DNA of 64,000 nucleotides from Anthonomus grandis grandis (taxonomy: Eukaryota; Arthropoda; Insecta; Coleoptera; Curculionidae). The notes under the pieces were generated by a model. The model saw only the letters and a list, made by a program, of their open reading frames with translations. It did no database searches and was not told where the DNA came from. How positions within the stretch are numbered: position 1 is the stretch's first letter; every line of letters begins with the position of its first letter. Made by a program: the position numbers and the translations under genes. Of the stretch, positions 32,822 through 43,170 are shown one piece after another. The DNA is taken from NCBI RefSeq assembly GCF_022605725.1, contig NC_065550.1, positions 4,030,001-4,094,000 on the forward strand, read 5' to 3'.

Positions 32822-35104
32822 GCAGGTAGAAAAGCCTTAGACCTGGCGAGAAAATCATGGTTGAAAGAAGAAATTAAAGACCACTACAGGAACTTAAACA
32901 ACGTCAATGTAAAATTAAAGTTTTTATTTTTCAAACTTAACAACTTATTACATTATGCGGAATTTATTTATTTGGATTGTAAATTCAGAGATGAAGTAAC
33001 AACTTTCGGCTCTACTACTTTTAATAGATTACACAAGAAACTTAGTAACCTTAAAAACAAATATATAACTTCACTTAGACTCAATGATTTCCACGAATAT
33101 CGCATAAGAAATTTTAGTCATGTTTTTCACGATAGATTTATGAACCTTAGTGATGTTTCTTTTTCTGAAGTCGAATTAAAATTTCTTAACAACAATTTAA
33201 AATTTAATCTTCCTACCAGAACCGACCGATGTGTTAGGGAAACATTGGCTGTAGAGGCTGAAAATGCTCTACAGTCAACGGATATATCAAATAAGAACAT
33301 TTTAAGAGCAAGAATAATTTCCTTTTTAAATCAAAATTGTTTCCTTAACAATAAACAGAGAATAAATCAAAACAACAACAAAATATTAAGATCTATAAAA
33401 AAGAAAATGAGGGACAACGATATAGTTTTCACAAAAGCCGATAAGGGATCATGCTTACTTGCCTTAAAAAGAGACGATTACATAAATAAAGTAATGGATT
33501 TTCTAAACACAGAAGACTTTGAAAAGGTCGACAGAGATCCGACAGGTCCATTCTTTAATAAATTAAAAAAAGTCTTAGACATGACCTTGGTAACCTTAGA
33601 ATATTTTAATTCTACAAAACAAAAACTATATCCCATGAACCCTAAAACACCTCTATTATATGGGTTGCCAAAAGTCCATAAAACTAGCATGCCAATTAGA
33701 CCTGTGGTTTCCTTTGTTGACTCCCCTTGTTACCAGTTATCATCTTGGCTTAACAACGTTCTTAGAAATGTCTCAAACTTCAAAGCACCATATTCTGTAA
33801 CAAATTCAGTGAATTTTGCCAAAAGCATTCAGAATGTTCACCTTCCAGATACAGCCCAGCTTATATCACTAGACGTGAAAAACTTATTTCCAAGCATTCC
33901 ACCCGCTGATTGTCTGGTCTTAGTCAAAGATCTTCTCAGGGGGAAACTTGATTCACTTTTGGTGGAAAATCTACTTTTGCTTCTTTCTACTGTGTTAGAT
34001 CAAAATTTTTTCCAATTTAACAACCGTTTTTTCAAACAAAAAGAAGGTCTAGCAATGGGCTGTTCTTTATCGCCATTTCTTAGTGAAGTATTTCTTAGCA
34101 ACTTAGAAACAAAAATAATGAGCAGTAATTTTAAAAATAACATCATCTTTTATAAACGGTATGTGGATGATATATGTTTGATTTGGAATGGAAGTGAGGT
34201 AGAGCTTACAAATTTCCATAATTATGTCAACTCTCTTCACTCTAAAATTGAGTTCACAATCGAACGAGAACAGAACAACACCTTACCATTCTTAGATTTA
34301 TTACTTAAGAGGGAAAGAAATAAGATATCCTTTGAAATATTTCGTAAACAAGCAACAACAGATAATATTATACAATATAATTCAACATCACCGTCCTCAC
34401 ATAAATTTGCTGCTTTTCATTCTTTATTTTACAGACTTTTTAACATTCCACTTTCTCGTGAAGCTTTTAAAAAAGAATTCCTTACCATTAAACAACTAGC
34501 AGTCAGTAACTTTTTCCCTCTTAAACCTATATATAAAATGTATTTTCAATATGTGAACAAGTATAAATTATCATTTAATTTTATCAGACAACAAACAAAC
34601 AATATCAAAACTTTTAGGTCGTTTACTTATTTTGGACCAATTTCGTCACAATTATCCCGCTTTTTTTCTCCCTTTGGCATAACCGCAGCTTTTAAAACCA
34701 ATAATACCTTAAATAGACATCTAATTAAAACTAAAGATAAACTACCCCCGCTATCTTCTCCAGGAGTTTATGAGATTAGGTGTAAAGAGTGCCCTGCAGT
34801 GTACGTCGGCCAGTCTGGTAGGAAGATTTCTACTAGGATTAGTGAACACAAGGCCCAATACAATAAATTTAAAAATACCGAAATCACAGTGACCAGATCA
34901 GCTTTTGCTAATCACCTTCTCGACTCCAGACATGATTTTCCTGACAGCCAAAATATAAAAATACTGCATCAATGCAACAAAAGTAAAAAACTAGACTTGT
35001 TGGAGACAATGGAGATTAGTAAAGCTTTTAAAAGCCCAGATCTGTCCTGTGTTAATGAAAGGTTTGATTTTGATGGCCACCTAGTTTTTAATAACCTCAA
35101 GTAG
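32753..35104 (+). CDS. PLE-1 reverse transcriptase with GIY-YIG nuclease (right copy)
   Basis: An open frame of 783 codons. From LTPNFVSLRCKTR onwards its translation looks the same as the left copy, including RYVDDICLIW, the GIY-YIG region and the end DGHLVFNNLK. The first eight residues come from the junction sequence, not from the element, because this copy is truncated in the N-terminal region just before LTPNF. Perfect conservation of two about 2.35-kb open frames argues that both arms are very young or kept alike. Whether either protein is made is unknown, since neither copy has its own start. Confidence 0.9.
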   Translation: MISIIFFLLTPNFVSLRCKTRTHAGRKALDLARKSWLKEEIKDHYRNLNNVNVKLKFLFFKLNNLLHYAEFIYLDCKFRDEVTTFGSTTFNRLHKKLSNLKNKYITSLRLNDFHEYRIRNFSHVFHDRFMNLSDVSFSEVELKFLNNNLKFNLPTRTDRCVRETLAVEAENALQSTDISNKNILRARIISFLNQNCFLNNKQRINQNNNKILRSIKKKMRDNDIVFTKADKGSCLLALKRDDYINKVMDFLNTEDFEKVDRDPTGPFFNKLKKVLDMTLVTLEYFNSTKQKLYPMNPKTPLLYGLPKVHKTSMPIRPVVSFVDSPCYQLSSWLNNVLRNVSNFKAPYSVTNSVNFAKSIQNVHLPDTAQLISLDVKNLFPSIPPADCLVLVKDLLRGKLDSLLVENLLLLLSTVLDQNFFQFNNRFFKQKEGLAMGCSLSPFLSEVFLSNLETKIMSSNFKNNIIFYKRYVDDICLIWNGSEVELTNFHNYVNSLHSKIEFTIEREQNNTLPFLDLLLKRERNKISFEIFRKQATTDNIIQYNSTSPSSHKFAAFHSLFYRLFNIPLSREAFKKEFLTIKQLAVSNFFPLKPIYKMYFQYVNKYKLSFNFIRQQTNNIKTFRSFTYFGPISSQLSRFFSPFGITAAFKTNNTLNRHLIKTKDKLPPLSSPGVYEIRCKECPAVYVGQSGRKISTRISEHKAQYNKFKNTEITVTRSAFANHLLDSRHDFPDSQNIKILHQCNKSKKLDLLETMEISKAFKSPDLSCVNERFDFDGHLVFNNLK

Positions 35105-35399
35105 TTCGAGACTCTTAAATAATGGTTAGATTTCTGAAATGTATAAAGGATTTGATTGTTTAGTTGAGTTCTTTGTACATAGATAGTGCCACTTTATTGT
35201 AATCTTTGTTTACTTAAATATTAGGTGTTTTGTGTATGTTATGGTAAGTTTTTGTTGAATTCTCCTGTTTTCGGGTTACATAATTTTAATTATTGTTTAG
35301 GTCTGATGATGCTCTAGTCGAGCGAAACATGTAACCTTCGTTATTTTATTAAATGTAATTGTGATGCTGTAGATTTCGTGTTTTTTACCTTTTATAAAA
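32773..35399 (+). mobile_element. Penelope-like element PLE-1, right copy
   Basis: The plus-strand arm of the head-to-head pair. It is 5'-truncated relative to the left copy and complete at the 3' end, which closes with ACCTTTTATAAAAG at about 35387-35400 beside mariner B sequence. The mirror relation (left plus right coordinate equals 65436) holds from the 3' ends up to the junction, so no indels separate the arms. Confidence 0.85.
35299..35337 (+). ncRNA. Hammerhead ribozyme motif, PLE-1 right copy
   Basis: AGGU, CUGAUGA, one extra U, helix II GCUC-UAGUC-GAGC, GAAAC, AU, GUA, ACCU. All invariant core bases are present. Helix I has four pairs next to the core, helix III only two. Published PLE hammerheads have such small helix III and tend to work as dimers. 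Confidence 0.75.
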
Positions 35400-35701
35400 G
35401 TGTATGACCAGCATCTTTGGGATAATGGATGAGTTTTTCGAGTTACCAACATTTTGCTGAATTTATTAAATGGCCAGCAAGGTCGTCAGATTTAACTCCA
35501 TTGTATTTTTATGTATGAGTTTATCTAAATTCTAAAGTTTATTTTGATAAACCTGAAAGTTTAGAAGAATTAAAAAATAGAATATTAGCCGAAATACAAC
35601 AAATCCGGCATCAAACAATAAGTAAAGTATTACAAGAATTTGAATATCGACTTGGTTACTGTCAGGAACTTAATGGTCAACAATTTGAACATTTACTTTA
35701 A
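35400..35701 (+). pseudogene. Mariner B transposase, C-terminal part
   Basis: It resumes after the PLE pair with QHLWDNG, then WPARSSDLTPLYFYV with the third Asp, a TGA where a Trp is expected, and an open end YRLGYCQELNGQQFEHLL. The block with the second catalytic Asp is missing between 30010 and 35405, so it was lost or is hidden at the PLE junction. Confidence 0.75.
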
Positions 35702-35934
35702 TTTTTTTGTTTTGTTTTTTTTATAAACTGTTTAAAAAATTTATGATTATTTATAAAAAATGTAATCGCAAATTTCTTAATAAATATTGAGGTTAGGTAT
35801 AGGACATGGTATACAAAATATGCTTTGAATTTTATAGAGAATTAAAAAATAAAATAAAAAATGGGTGTTGTCTATTTAAAAAAATTAAGTTGATAGTCGT
35901 AGCTCATTTTTGGTCCACCCTGTATGCATGAATT

Positions 35935-36812
35935 CATCATCAAAAAAATCGCGACAAAAAATAAAAATTGACCTATCCGAGCGTTTTTTTTTCGAACACA
36001 CCTCGGAATTTTAAATGAATTTGTTCCAACTTGCGCGTCCTCACCGTGTTTTATTAATAAAAATTTATTATTTGTTAATTAATTTATTGTTCTGACGACG
36101 TTATTATTTACCTAATAATAATTAAATATCATAAATAATGATTTTTTTTCAAAATATATTAAATGACATAAAATATCAAATAATTTAAATAAATAATACC
36201 TATTTTTAACACCTATTAAATGTGTTTTTTTCACAAAGTAATGAAAAATCTAACTATATTGTTCTTTTATTATCTAAAATTAACTCCACAGCCAACCCAC
36301 CCAATTAAGAAGTGCCCCAGACAAAATTAAAAATAACTACTGGGGACATACTGAAGCCACTCCTATTTTGGTCAATAAGATTGTTGTTTTATTTTTCATT
36401 TGTGTAAATTACAAAAAATGTAATTATAGGGATACAAAGCGATAAAAAATCCTATCAATTTTCAATTTACGCCCCCAAAAAGTTTCAAAATTGCCTCAAT
36501 ATATATATTTTTTAATTATAGCAAAATCAAGAGCTAAAAAACCTTGTGCAAGGCGGCAATAATTACGTATTTAGCGTATGTAGAAGAATCTTCAGAATTT
36601 TCAAAGTTTTGTATTGTTTCAATCATCCTCACTTTTTTATCAATATTTTGACCACCTTAATTTTTAGACGCCCCTATAACTTTACCGGACCCTTAAAACC
36701 CTCAATTTTTATTATTTTATCGCTCTTAGGATAAAACACTACATTTAATTTATCATAATAATGTTGTATGGCTTTGTAAATACGAATTTATTGTTAAATT
36801 ACTAAACCTTAC
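35935..36812. other. FKBP8 intron, no feature recognised
   Basis: AT-rich intron between mariner B and the FKBP8 exon. I see no gene or element end in it. Confidence 0.4.
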
Positions 36813-37046
36813 CTTTTTGCCTTTAGATTTTCCAGCGCCCTTATCCGCATTATTTTTGCCCTCCGAAGCTCCCGGGCTCGTTCCAAACATTCTTCTCGCA
36901 TATTCCCGCTCAGAGTTTTTCTGTTTGTTAATGGTGGCACTGACTTGATTAATTTCTTTAGTGATCAAGGGGTCCTCCGGTTCAAGAGATTTCGCTTTTT
37001 CTAACAGTTTTAATGCTTGTGGAAGATCATTTTTTGCCACATGAAC
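36813..37046 (-). CDS. FKBP8: FKBP8 homologue, fifth visible coding exon (TPR end, linker)
   Basis: Acceptor TCCATAG before 37046 and donor GTAAGG after 36813; 234 bp, phase 0 on both sides. It starts VHVAKNDLPQALKLLEKAKS, which completes the third TPR repeat begun in the upstream exon (KALFRKAK). It continues through EPEDPLITKEINQV and a charged stretch with YARRMFGTSP to KGAGKSKGKK. In FKBP8 the corresponding part is the final TPR helix followed by the linker to the membrane anchor. It lies between two introns of 17.7 and 18.6 kb. Confidence 0.92.
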
Positions 37047-37379
37047 CTATGGAAATAGTTTTACAGTATTCTAACGTTTTAAAAATTTTTACACTATAAA
37101 ATTCTCCCTTAAGGTAAGGAAATGAAAATTAAATATAGGGTATTCCTAAATATCGTGTACAAATGAAGAGGTATGACAAAATTTGCCGATAATAAAAAAG
37201 CATTTTACATAATCTAACTTTAATTTTACAAATATTTAAAGCTAGACGTTAGTATATAGAGAAGAGTACCTAAGCATGAGGACTAGCATCAGAAAAATGT
37301 CTCTAATATTAAATATTTTAATTATTTAATATTAGGGATACATTTTAAATATTTTATACTTTTTAATGTAAAGCAAGTC
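37047..37379. other. FKBP8 intron, no feature recognised
   Basis: AT-rich sequence; possibly includes an older 5' part of LINE B, but no block is clear. Confidence 0.35.
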
Positions 37380-37931
37380 ATTATTGAGCCTACACGACAT
37401 AATTTTACCACAAACACTTCAAGTCTTATTGATCTACCAGTAATTATTCAAACCTCCACAATAAAAAAAATTGGGCTCTATAAATACAGGGTGATTGATG
37501 GTTGATGGTACCTTAGACGTTTACGGAGAACGGAAAATAATTTTTTTTTGAAAATTTGGCAACATGAGTTTTAGATGATGATCTAACGATTAAAAATATT
37601 TTTAGCGATGCAGCGTTGCCGCTTATACCAAAAAGTAGAAGCAACTTTGTTATTTTAAATGGAATACCCTGTATATTATAACATATTCTAAAAGGAAATT
37701 AAAATCCCTGTCTAAAGAGGTATTATGTTTCTATATCGAAGTAGTTCGGTTTCGGAAATAAAAGCAATTTTCTGTAAAAATCGGAATATTTTGACATATT
37801 TGCTTTTGTTGGCCATGAAAGGTCATGATGAAACAATGCTATGCTATTGATGTTTGACAGTGACATTTAGTTGATAAATAGTAAATACGCTTGGGTGTTT
37901 TTTTGAAATAGTGACCTAAAAATTCATTAAA

Positions 37932-38996
37932 ATGGAAAGAAATAGTTATTCAAATGAAGTTTTGATGAATCTATTTATTATTCATGGACAATGTGACAAA
38001 ATTGTAGCAAGAACATGCAGAAAGTTCAATGAAATGTACCCGAATTTACAGAAAATGGATAAAAAAAAATTTGTGCGAATACAAAATAACTTTATACAAT
38101 TTGGTTCACAACTTAAAAATGATACAAGTTTGCCAAGCCTGTAACGTCTGATGAGGACAACATCGTGAATGTTTTAGCCCACTTTCACGCATATCCACAA
38201 GCTTCCATCCGGAGTGCAGCAGATGATTTAGGCCTAACTTATTATTCTGTGCAAAGAATTCTGAACGACAATAATATGCATCCCTTTAAATATTCAAAAG
38301 TTCATCAGCTGAAACCGGATGATTACCAACGTCGCATTCAATATTGTGAGATACTTCTGACACGCACTCAAGAGGATCCAAACTTTCTAAAAAAAATAAT
38401 ATGGACAGACGAAGCAAACTTTTCTAGAGAAGGTATTTTTAATAGAAGAAATCAAAATTTTTGGGCCTATCAAAATCCACACGCGGTTAAGGAAATGGGG
38501 TTTCAAGAAACATTTAGTTTTAATGTTTTTTGTTTACTAAAAGACAATCAAATAGCTTTTTTTATTTACGACGGGTCATTAAACTCCCATAAATACATTC
38601 AGATTTTGCGCTCAGTAGTAGAAGATTTTCTGGAAAATTTAACGCTTGGAGATTATCGCACTTGCTGGTTCCAATTGGATGGGGCACCTGCTCATTGCAC
38701 TGAGGAGGTGACACGTGAGTTATTTGAGAAATTCGATGACCGCTGGTTTAGGCGTTTGGGACCATGGGACTGGCCTGCGAGATCACCTGATCTTACACCA
38801 CTTGATTTTTACTTTTGGGGTAATTTGAAGCAAATGGTATACAAGACACCGGTAAACATGAACTACGTCAACGAGTTATCAATTGCATTGGTCAACTAGA
38901 TCCTTCTGAAATACAAGCAGCGACAACACATGCTGTACAACGCAGGATTTTGAATTGCTTTGAAGTCAATGGCAATCATTTTGAAAATTTATGGTA
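37932..38996 (+). pseudogene. Transposase of mariner-like element C, two frameshifts
   Basis: Start MERNSYSNEVLMNLFIIHGQ with a helix-turn-helix of the type also seen in elements A and D. The frame breaks at about 38130, exactly at the end of the inverted repeat, and resumes with YKFAKPVTSDEDN. The first Asp is in IIWTDEANFSREG, the second in QLDGAPAH and the third in WPARSPDLTPLDFYFWG; 36 residues separate the last two. A second shift near 38860 leads to LRQRVINCIGQLDPSEIQ and the end NGNHFENLW. All three catalytic Asp are kept. Confidence 0.87.
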
Positions 38997-39002
38997 AATT
39001 AC

Positions 39003-39206
39003 TTATAATCTTGTATCATTTTTAAGTTGTGAACCAAATTGTATAAAGTTATTTTGTATTCGCACAAATTTTCTTTTATTCATTTTTTGTAAATTCGGGT
39101 ACATTTCTTTGAACTTTCTGCATGTTCTTGCTACAATTTTGTCACATTGTCCATGAATAATAAATAGATTCATTAAAACTTCATTTGAATAACTATTTCT
39201 TTCCAT
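39003..39206 (-). repeat. Inverted second copy of the transposase N-terminus
   Basis: The right arm of mariner C contains the same ATG and nearly the same 64 codons as 37932-38130, with two substitutions (FKEMY for FNEMY and MNKRK for MDKKK), then ends in NDTRL and a stop. If expressed it would be a free DNA-binding domain of the transposase. This is a consequence of the long inverted repeat, not a separate gene as far as can be seen. Confidence 0.8.
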
Positions 39207-39777
39207 TTTAATGAATTTTTAGGTCACTATTTCAAAAAAACACCCAAGCGTATTTACTATTTATCAACTAAATGTCATTGTCAAACATCAATAGCATAGC
39301 ATTGTTTCATCATGACCTTTCATGGCCAACAAAAGCAAATATGTCAAAATATTCCGATTTTTACAGAAAATTGCTTTTATTTCCGAAACCGAACTACTTC
39401 GATATAGAAACATAATACCTCTTTAGACAGGGATTTTAATTTCCTTTTAGAATATGTTATAATATACAGGGTATTCCATTTAAAATAACAAAGTTGCTAC
39501 TACTTTTTGGTATAAGCGGCAACGCTGCATCGCTAAAAATATTTTTAATCGTTAGATCATCAGCTAAAACCCATGTTGCCAAATTTTCAAAAAAAAAATA
39601 TTTTCCGTTCTCCGAAAACGTCTACCATCAACCATCAATCACCCTGTATATCAGAAAATATAACTGATCATAATATGGTATTTTCAGTGAATAATAATAG
39701 CATAAAACGAATTCAATATAGAAATTACAAAAATATAGATTCAAATCAGTTACATTTGGATGCAAGTCAATTAAATT

Positions 39778-42638
39778 AAATTGGTGAACATCTGAATATT
39801 CAGATGCTGAAATTGGAGTACCAAACTATGATTTATATAGATATGATCGTCAAATGGGTACAAATACTACCAAGGCTCGTGGAGGTGGTGTATTGATTGC
39901 GGCTAAAAAGAGTTTATGTACACATAGAATTGGTATCCCACTTGTTGATGTGGATATTTATCAATTGACAATCAAAGCTTTGTTGTTGGTTGCATTTATA
40001 TACCATCTCCATCTCCACTTCAAGCCTATTTAAGCCATTGTGAATCCGTTGAACATGTATATAGTAGATATTCAAGTAGTTTGTTTGTCTTGGCAGGTGA
40101 TTACAATTTACCACATGCTAGATGGTAGAATGATGATCTTGGTTTGGTGATTGGTGGTTGTCTGGAGAATGACAGAGAGTATGTATGTGCTTTCTCTGGC
40201 CAACTGCTTTAGCTTCTATAACTTTTTTCAGGTAAATGGGGTTTTAAATACCCACGGGGTTTCCTTGGATCTTGTATTTAGTAGCTCAGATTTAATTAGT
40301 GTCGAACGTGCAATAGACAAGATTTTTGAGAATAGCTTGCACCATACAGCAATTAGTTTTCATCTTTGTTGTGCAGAAAATTCTGATGATATGATATATG
40401 AGGAATATTTTTATGATTTTGGTAAGGGAGATTACATAGCAATTAACGATTGTCTTGCTGAGATAGACTGGAATCAATTGTTTTTGGGAGAGACATCTAT
40501 TGATGTCATAGTTTCAATTTTCTATAATGTGATCTACTCCTCAATGGAAAGGTTTATTCCTCTAAAGAGGTACAAAAGTTCTTCTTTTCCATGTTGGTTT
40601 TCTTCAGAGCTTCGCAGTTTGATCATAAGAAAGAAACAAATTCACAAAAAGTTTAACATTAGTGGTCAACAGCAGGAATATGATGAATTTGTATTTTTGA
40701 GACATCAATGTGAGTACTTAAGAGAGTTGTGCAATCAACAATATATTATTAATAGGGTGGAAATGAATCTCGCTAGCAATCCGAGGTACTTCTGGTCATA
40801 TATTCGAAATAAAAGAAATGGTTTTAGCCTTCCCTCCAGAATGACATACAATAACAGAATTAGTATGAATATCTCGGATACTGCAGATATGTTTGCAGAA
40901 TACTTTTCATCCGTCTATTCGGATGAGCAAGTCAATGACATACTATCTTTTGATTTTGATAAATCAATTTATCTGAGCAATTTAACTCTGTCAACGCAGG
41001 ATGTTTATGAGGTTATTACTTCCTCTAAGAATAAGCTCTGCTCTGGACCAGATGAGATTCCGGCATTCTTCCTAAAGAAATGTGTTTGTGTTCTTACAAA
41101 ACCAATACTGTTCATTTTTAACAAATCTCTAGGTACTGGTTCTTATCCCACTCTCTGGAAGAGAAGTTTTCTAAAACCCATTTTTAAATCTGGTAGTAGA
41201 AATGAAATTTCCAATTATCGGGCTGTGTGTAACCAATCTGAGTTGCCAAAGCTGCTCGACTGCCTGGTCAGTCATAGGATTGCCTTGCCTGAGTTTTAAA
41301 TCTTTATTTAATCCTGAGCAATTTGGATTTGTAAAAGGCAGATCTACTGATGCTAATTTGGTGCTGTATGTCAACTGCCTCTACCGCAGCTTGGAGAAGG
41401 GACTTCAGGTTGACTCAATATATACAGATTTTTCAAAGGCTTTTGAAAGGTTTAAGCATGGGTTACTCTTGCAGAAGCTTAGGGCTTTAGGTATTGTGGG
41501 GCCTCTTCTTCAGTGGATCTCGGGATTCATCAGAAGTAGAACCCAGATTGTTAATCTTGGAGATACATGTTCCTCTGAAATTTTGGTGCCATCTAGGGTG
41601 CCACAGGGCTCTCACTCAGGCCCTGTTTTGTTTTGCTTTTTTTTGATTGATTTAGTTTGGAAACTTGAAAATTGTCGTGTGCTAATGTTTGCTGATGATC
41701 TGAAGGTATTTAGGCCTATCACATCCCTTTCCAATGCTGTGCTCCTGCAAAAAGACCTTAATTTGTTCTTTGATTGGTGCCACTTGAATAGAATGGCCCT
41801 TAATATCAATAAGAAAAAGAGAAAGAAAACCTATTGCTTTTCTTTATAAAATAAATAATGTAGCAATTGGTGTCAAAACAGAGGTTTCTGACTTAGGAAT
41901 ATTTATTGACTCCGGGTTGTCTTTTAAAAGTCACATCAATCAGGTGACTGGTAGGGCAATGAAAATGCTGGGTTTTATCCAACGGTCTACATCTGATTTG
42001 TCTTTGTTTACTTTTAGATTACTTTATTGCTCTCTTGTTAGGCCCATCTTGGAGTATGGCTCAATTGTGTGGTCCCCGTCATATAACTGCTACATTGAGC
42101 AGATTGAAAAAACTCAAAATAAATTTTTAAGGGTGGCTGCTTTTAGATGTGATTACAGGAGATAGGAGTATTACTATCAGTGGGTCAGGGATAACCTGAA
42201 CTTACCCACATTAAAGTCACGAAGAACATTACTCGACTTATGTTTTATGCATAAGGTTTTAAATGCTACTATAGATTGTCCCGAGTTATTGTCTCTTTTT
42301 AAACTTAGGGTGCCTTCCAGATTGAATAGACAATCAGAAATATTTTCAGTCCCATTCCACCGTACCAATTATGGTATTAATGAGCCAATTACACGAATGG
42401 CTCGAAGTGCTAATGGTCTGTCAGGACAGATAAGCTTTTTTGACTCTAGGATTACATAGAGTCAAAACATTAGGGGCAGTTAAAGAATATTATTTCATAG
42501 GGGCTTTAATTAATTAACTCATCTACACCTTTCATTGATTTATAGATGGTTTTGTATCTGAATATATATGTTTGTATGGGTATGCTATGTAACACTTTTG
42601 TAAATGGATTCCGTAAATAAATAAATAAATAAACTGGG
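39778..42638 (+). mobile_element. LINE A, inserted in LINE B
   Basis: It begins inside the endonuclease domain (5'-truncated) and ends in an (AAAT)n tail at about 42613-42632. ATTAAATT occurs at 39770-39777 and 42639-42646, a likely target duplication. LINE B protein blocks continue on both sides. Confidence 0.7.
39783..42459 (+). pseudogene. LINE A endonuclease and reverse transcriptase
   Basis: Endonuclease blocks: RGGGVLIAAKKSL near 39870 and LAGDYNLPHARW near 40100, then a TAG. The linker follows in the long frame from 40151 (PLKRYKSSSFPCWFSSELRS, NPRYFWSYIRNKR, KNKLCSGPDEIPAFFLKK). A frameshift near 41299 leads to the reverse transcriptase core: QFGFVKGRST, IYTDFSKAF, PQGSHSGPVLF and FADDLKVF, so the catalytic Asp residues are kept. 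The C-terminal part includes GFIQRSTSDLSLF and RPILEYGSIVWSP. The motif set suggests the Jockey/CR1 side of the LINE tree. Several stops and shifts make it a pseudogene. Confidence 0.8.
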
Positions 42639-42905
42639 ATTAAATTTATTACACACCTCATATAGATCAGAAAATTAAAAATGTCAATAAAAATATAGCG
42701 TATTTAATAACCAGGCGTGCGCCTCTTTTAATTAGAAATATACGGGATAAACCATTTACGCCGTGGATTACCAATAATATGAAATTGCTGATGAAGGAAA
42801 GGGCTAAAGCCCATCGTAAATATTTAAAACAGAGAATTGCAAAGAAACGCACGCCTGCAATTATACAGACAAATTGTCAAATCAAATTAATTGTATCGAA
42901 AAAAT

Positions 42906-43168
42906 AGTAGCAATTATAATAATACAAGAAATTGTAGCAAAAAACGATTATTTTTATATTTTTTTATAGCTAACTAGACAATAACCCAGGTTTCCAAAAT
43001 TTTTATCGGAAACATAAGATATCGGCCATCATAAGGGTAAGCTCCCCTGAAAAATATCAAAAAAACCCAAAAAAAAATTGAGACTTGCAAATTTTCAAAA
43101 GATTTAATGCATAACTATAGTTAGTGTTCCAAATAATCTATTTTTTTTCAAGCAATTTGCGCGGGATG
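42906..43168. other. Unassigned FKBP8 intron sequence
   Basis: AT-rich; no coding frame or repeat end before mariner D. Confidence 0.35.
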
Positions 43169-43170
43169 TA

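Larger units (their letters stand above)
22375..35932 (+). mobile_element. Mariner-like element B, split by nested insertions
   Basis: The left end CAGGGTGAACCAAAAAT at 22375 and the right end (read inward CAGGGTGGACCAAAAAT) at 35932 are both next to TA, and the similarity continues for 60 bp or more. Between them lie the two halves of one transposase, separated by element X (23394-29953) and the PLE pair (30037-35399). Without the insertions the mariner would be about 1.6 kb. Confidence 0.85.
37497..39646 (+). mobile_element. Mariner-like element C with ~635-bp inverted repeats
   Basis: The ends CAGGGTGATTGATGG at 37497 and its complement ending at 39646 are next to TA (37495-37496 and 39647-39648). 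Inverted repeats run to about 38130 and back from about 39011. Each arm carries the transposase ATG and the first about 64 codons. A terminal-like motif (TACCCTG next to TA) also lies about 175 bp inside each arm, pointing the other way. The element sits inside LINE B. Confidence 0.92.
37380..42905 (+). mobile_element. LINE B, in three pieces
   Basis: The three pieces 37380-37494, 39649-39777 and 42647-42905 read in order as one LINE. The endonuclease end reads IEPTRHNFTTNTSSLIDL, then ITDHNMVFSV; next YRNYKNIDSNQLHLDAS; then PHIDQKIKN and RAPLLIRNIRDKPFTPWITN with MKLLMKERAKAHRKYL. This is the stretch between endonuclease and reverse transcriptase. The first gap is mariner C and the second is LINE A. 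No reverse transcriptase remains after 42905. Confidence 0.7.

Noticed and set aside
31746..33690. Short antisense frames in both PLE-1 arms
   Set aside because: They lie opposite the RT gene, and being identical in both arms is only a result of the inverted repeat.
30037..35399. Assembly hairpin artefact as the cause of the PLE palindrome
   Set aside because: The two flanks are different parts of the same mariner transposase in correct order, the arms have unequal inner ends, and the junction lies at a defined point in the element. A hairpin read error would mirror the flanks too. It cannot be excluded fully without reads.
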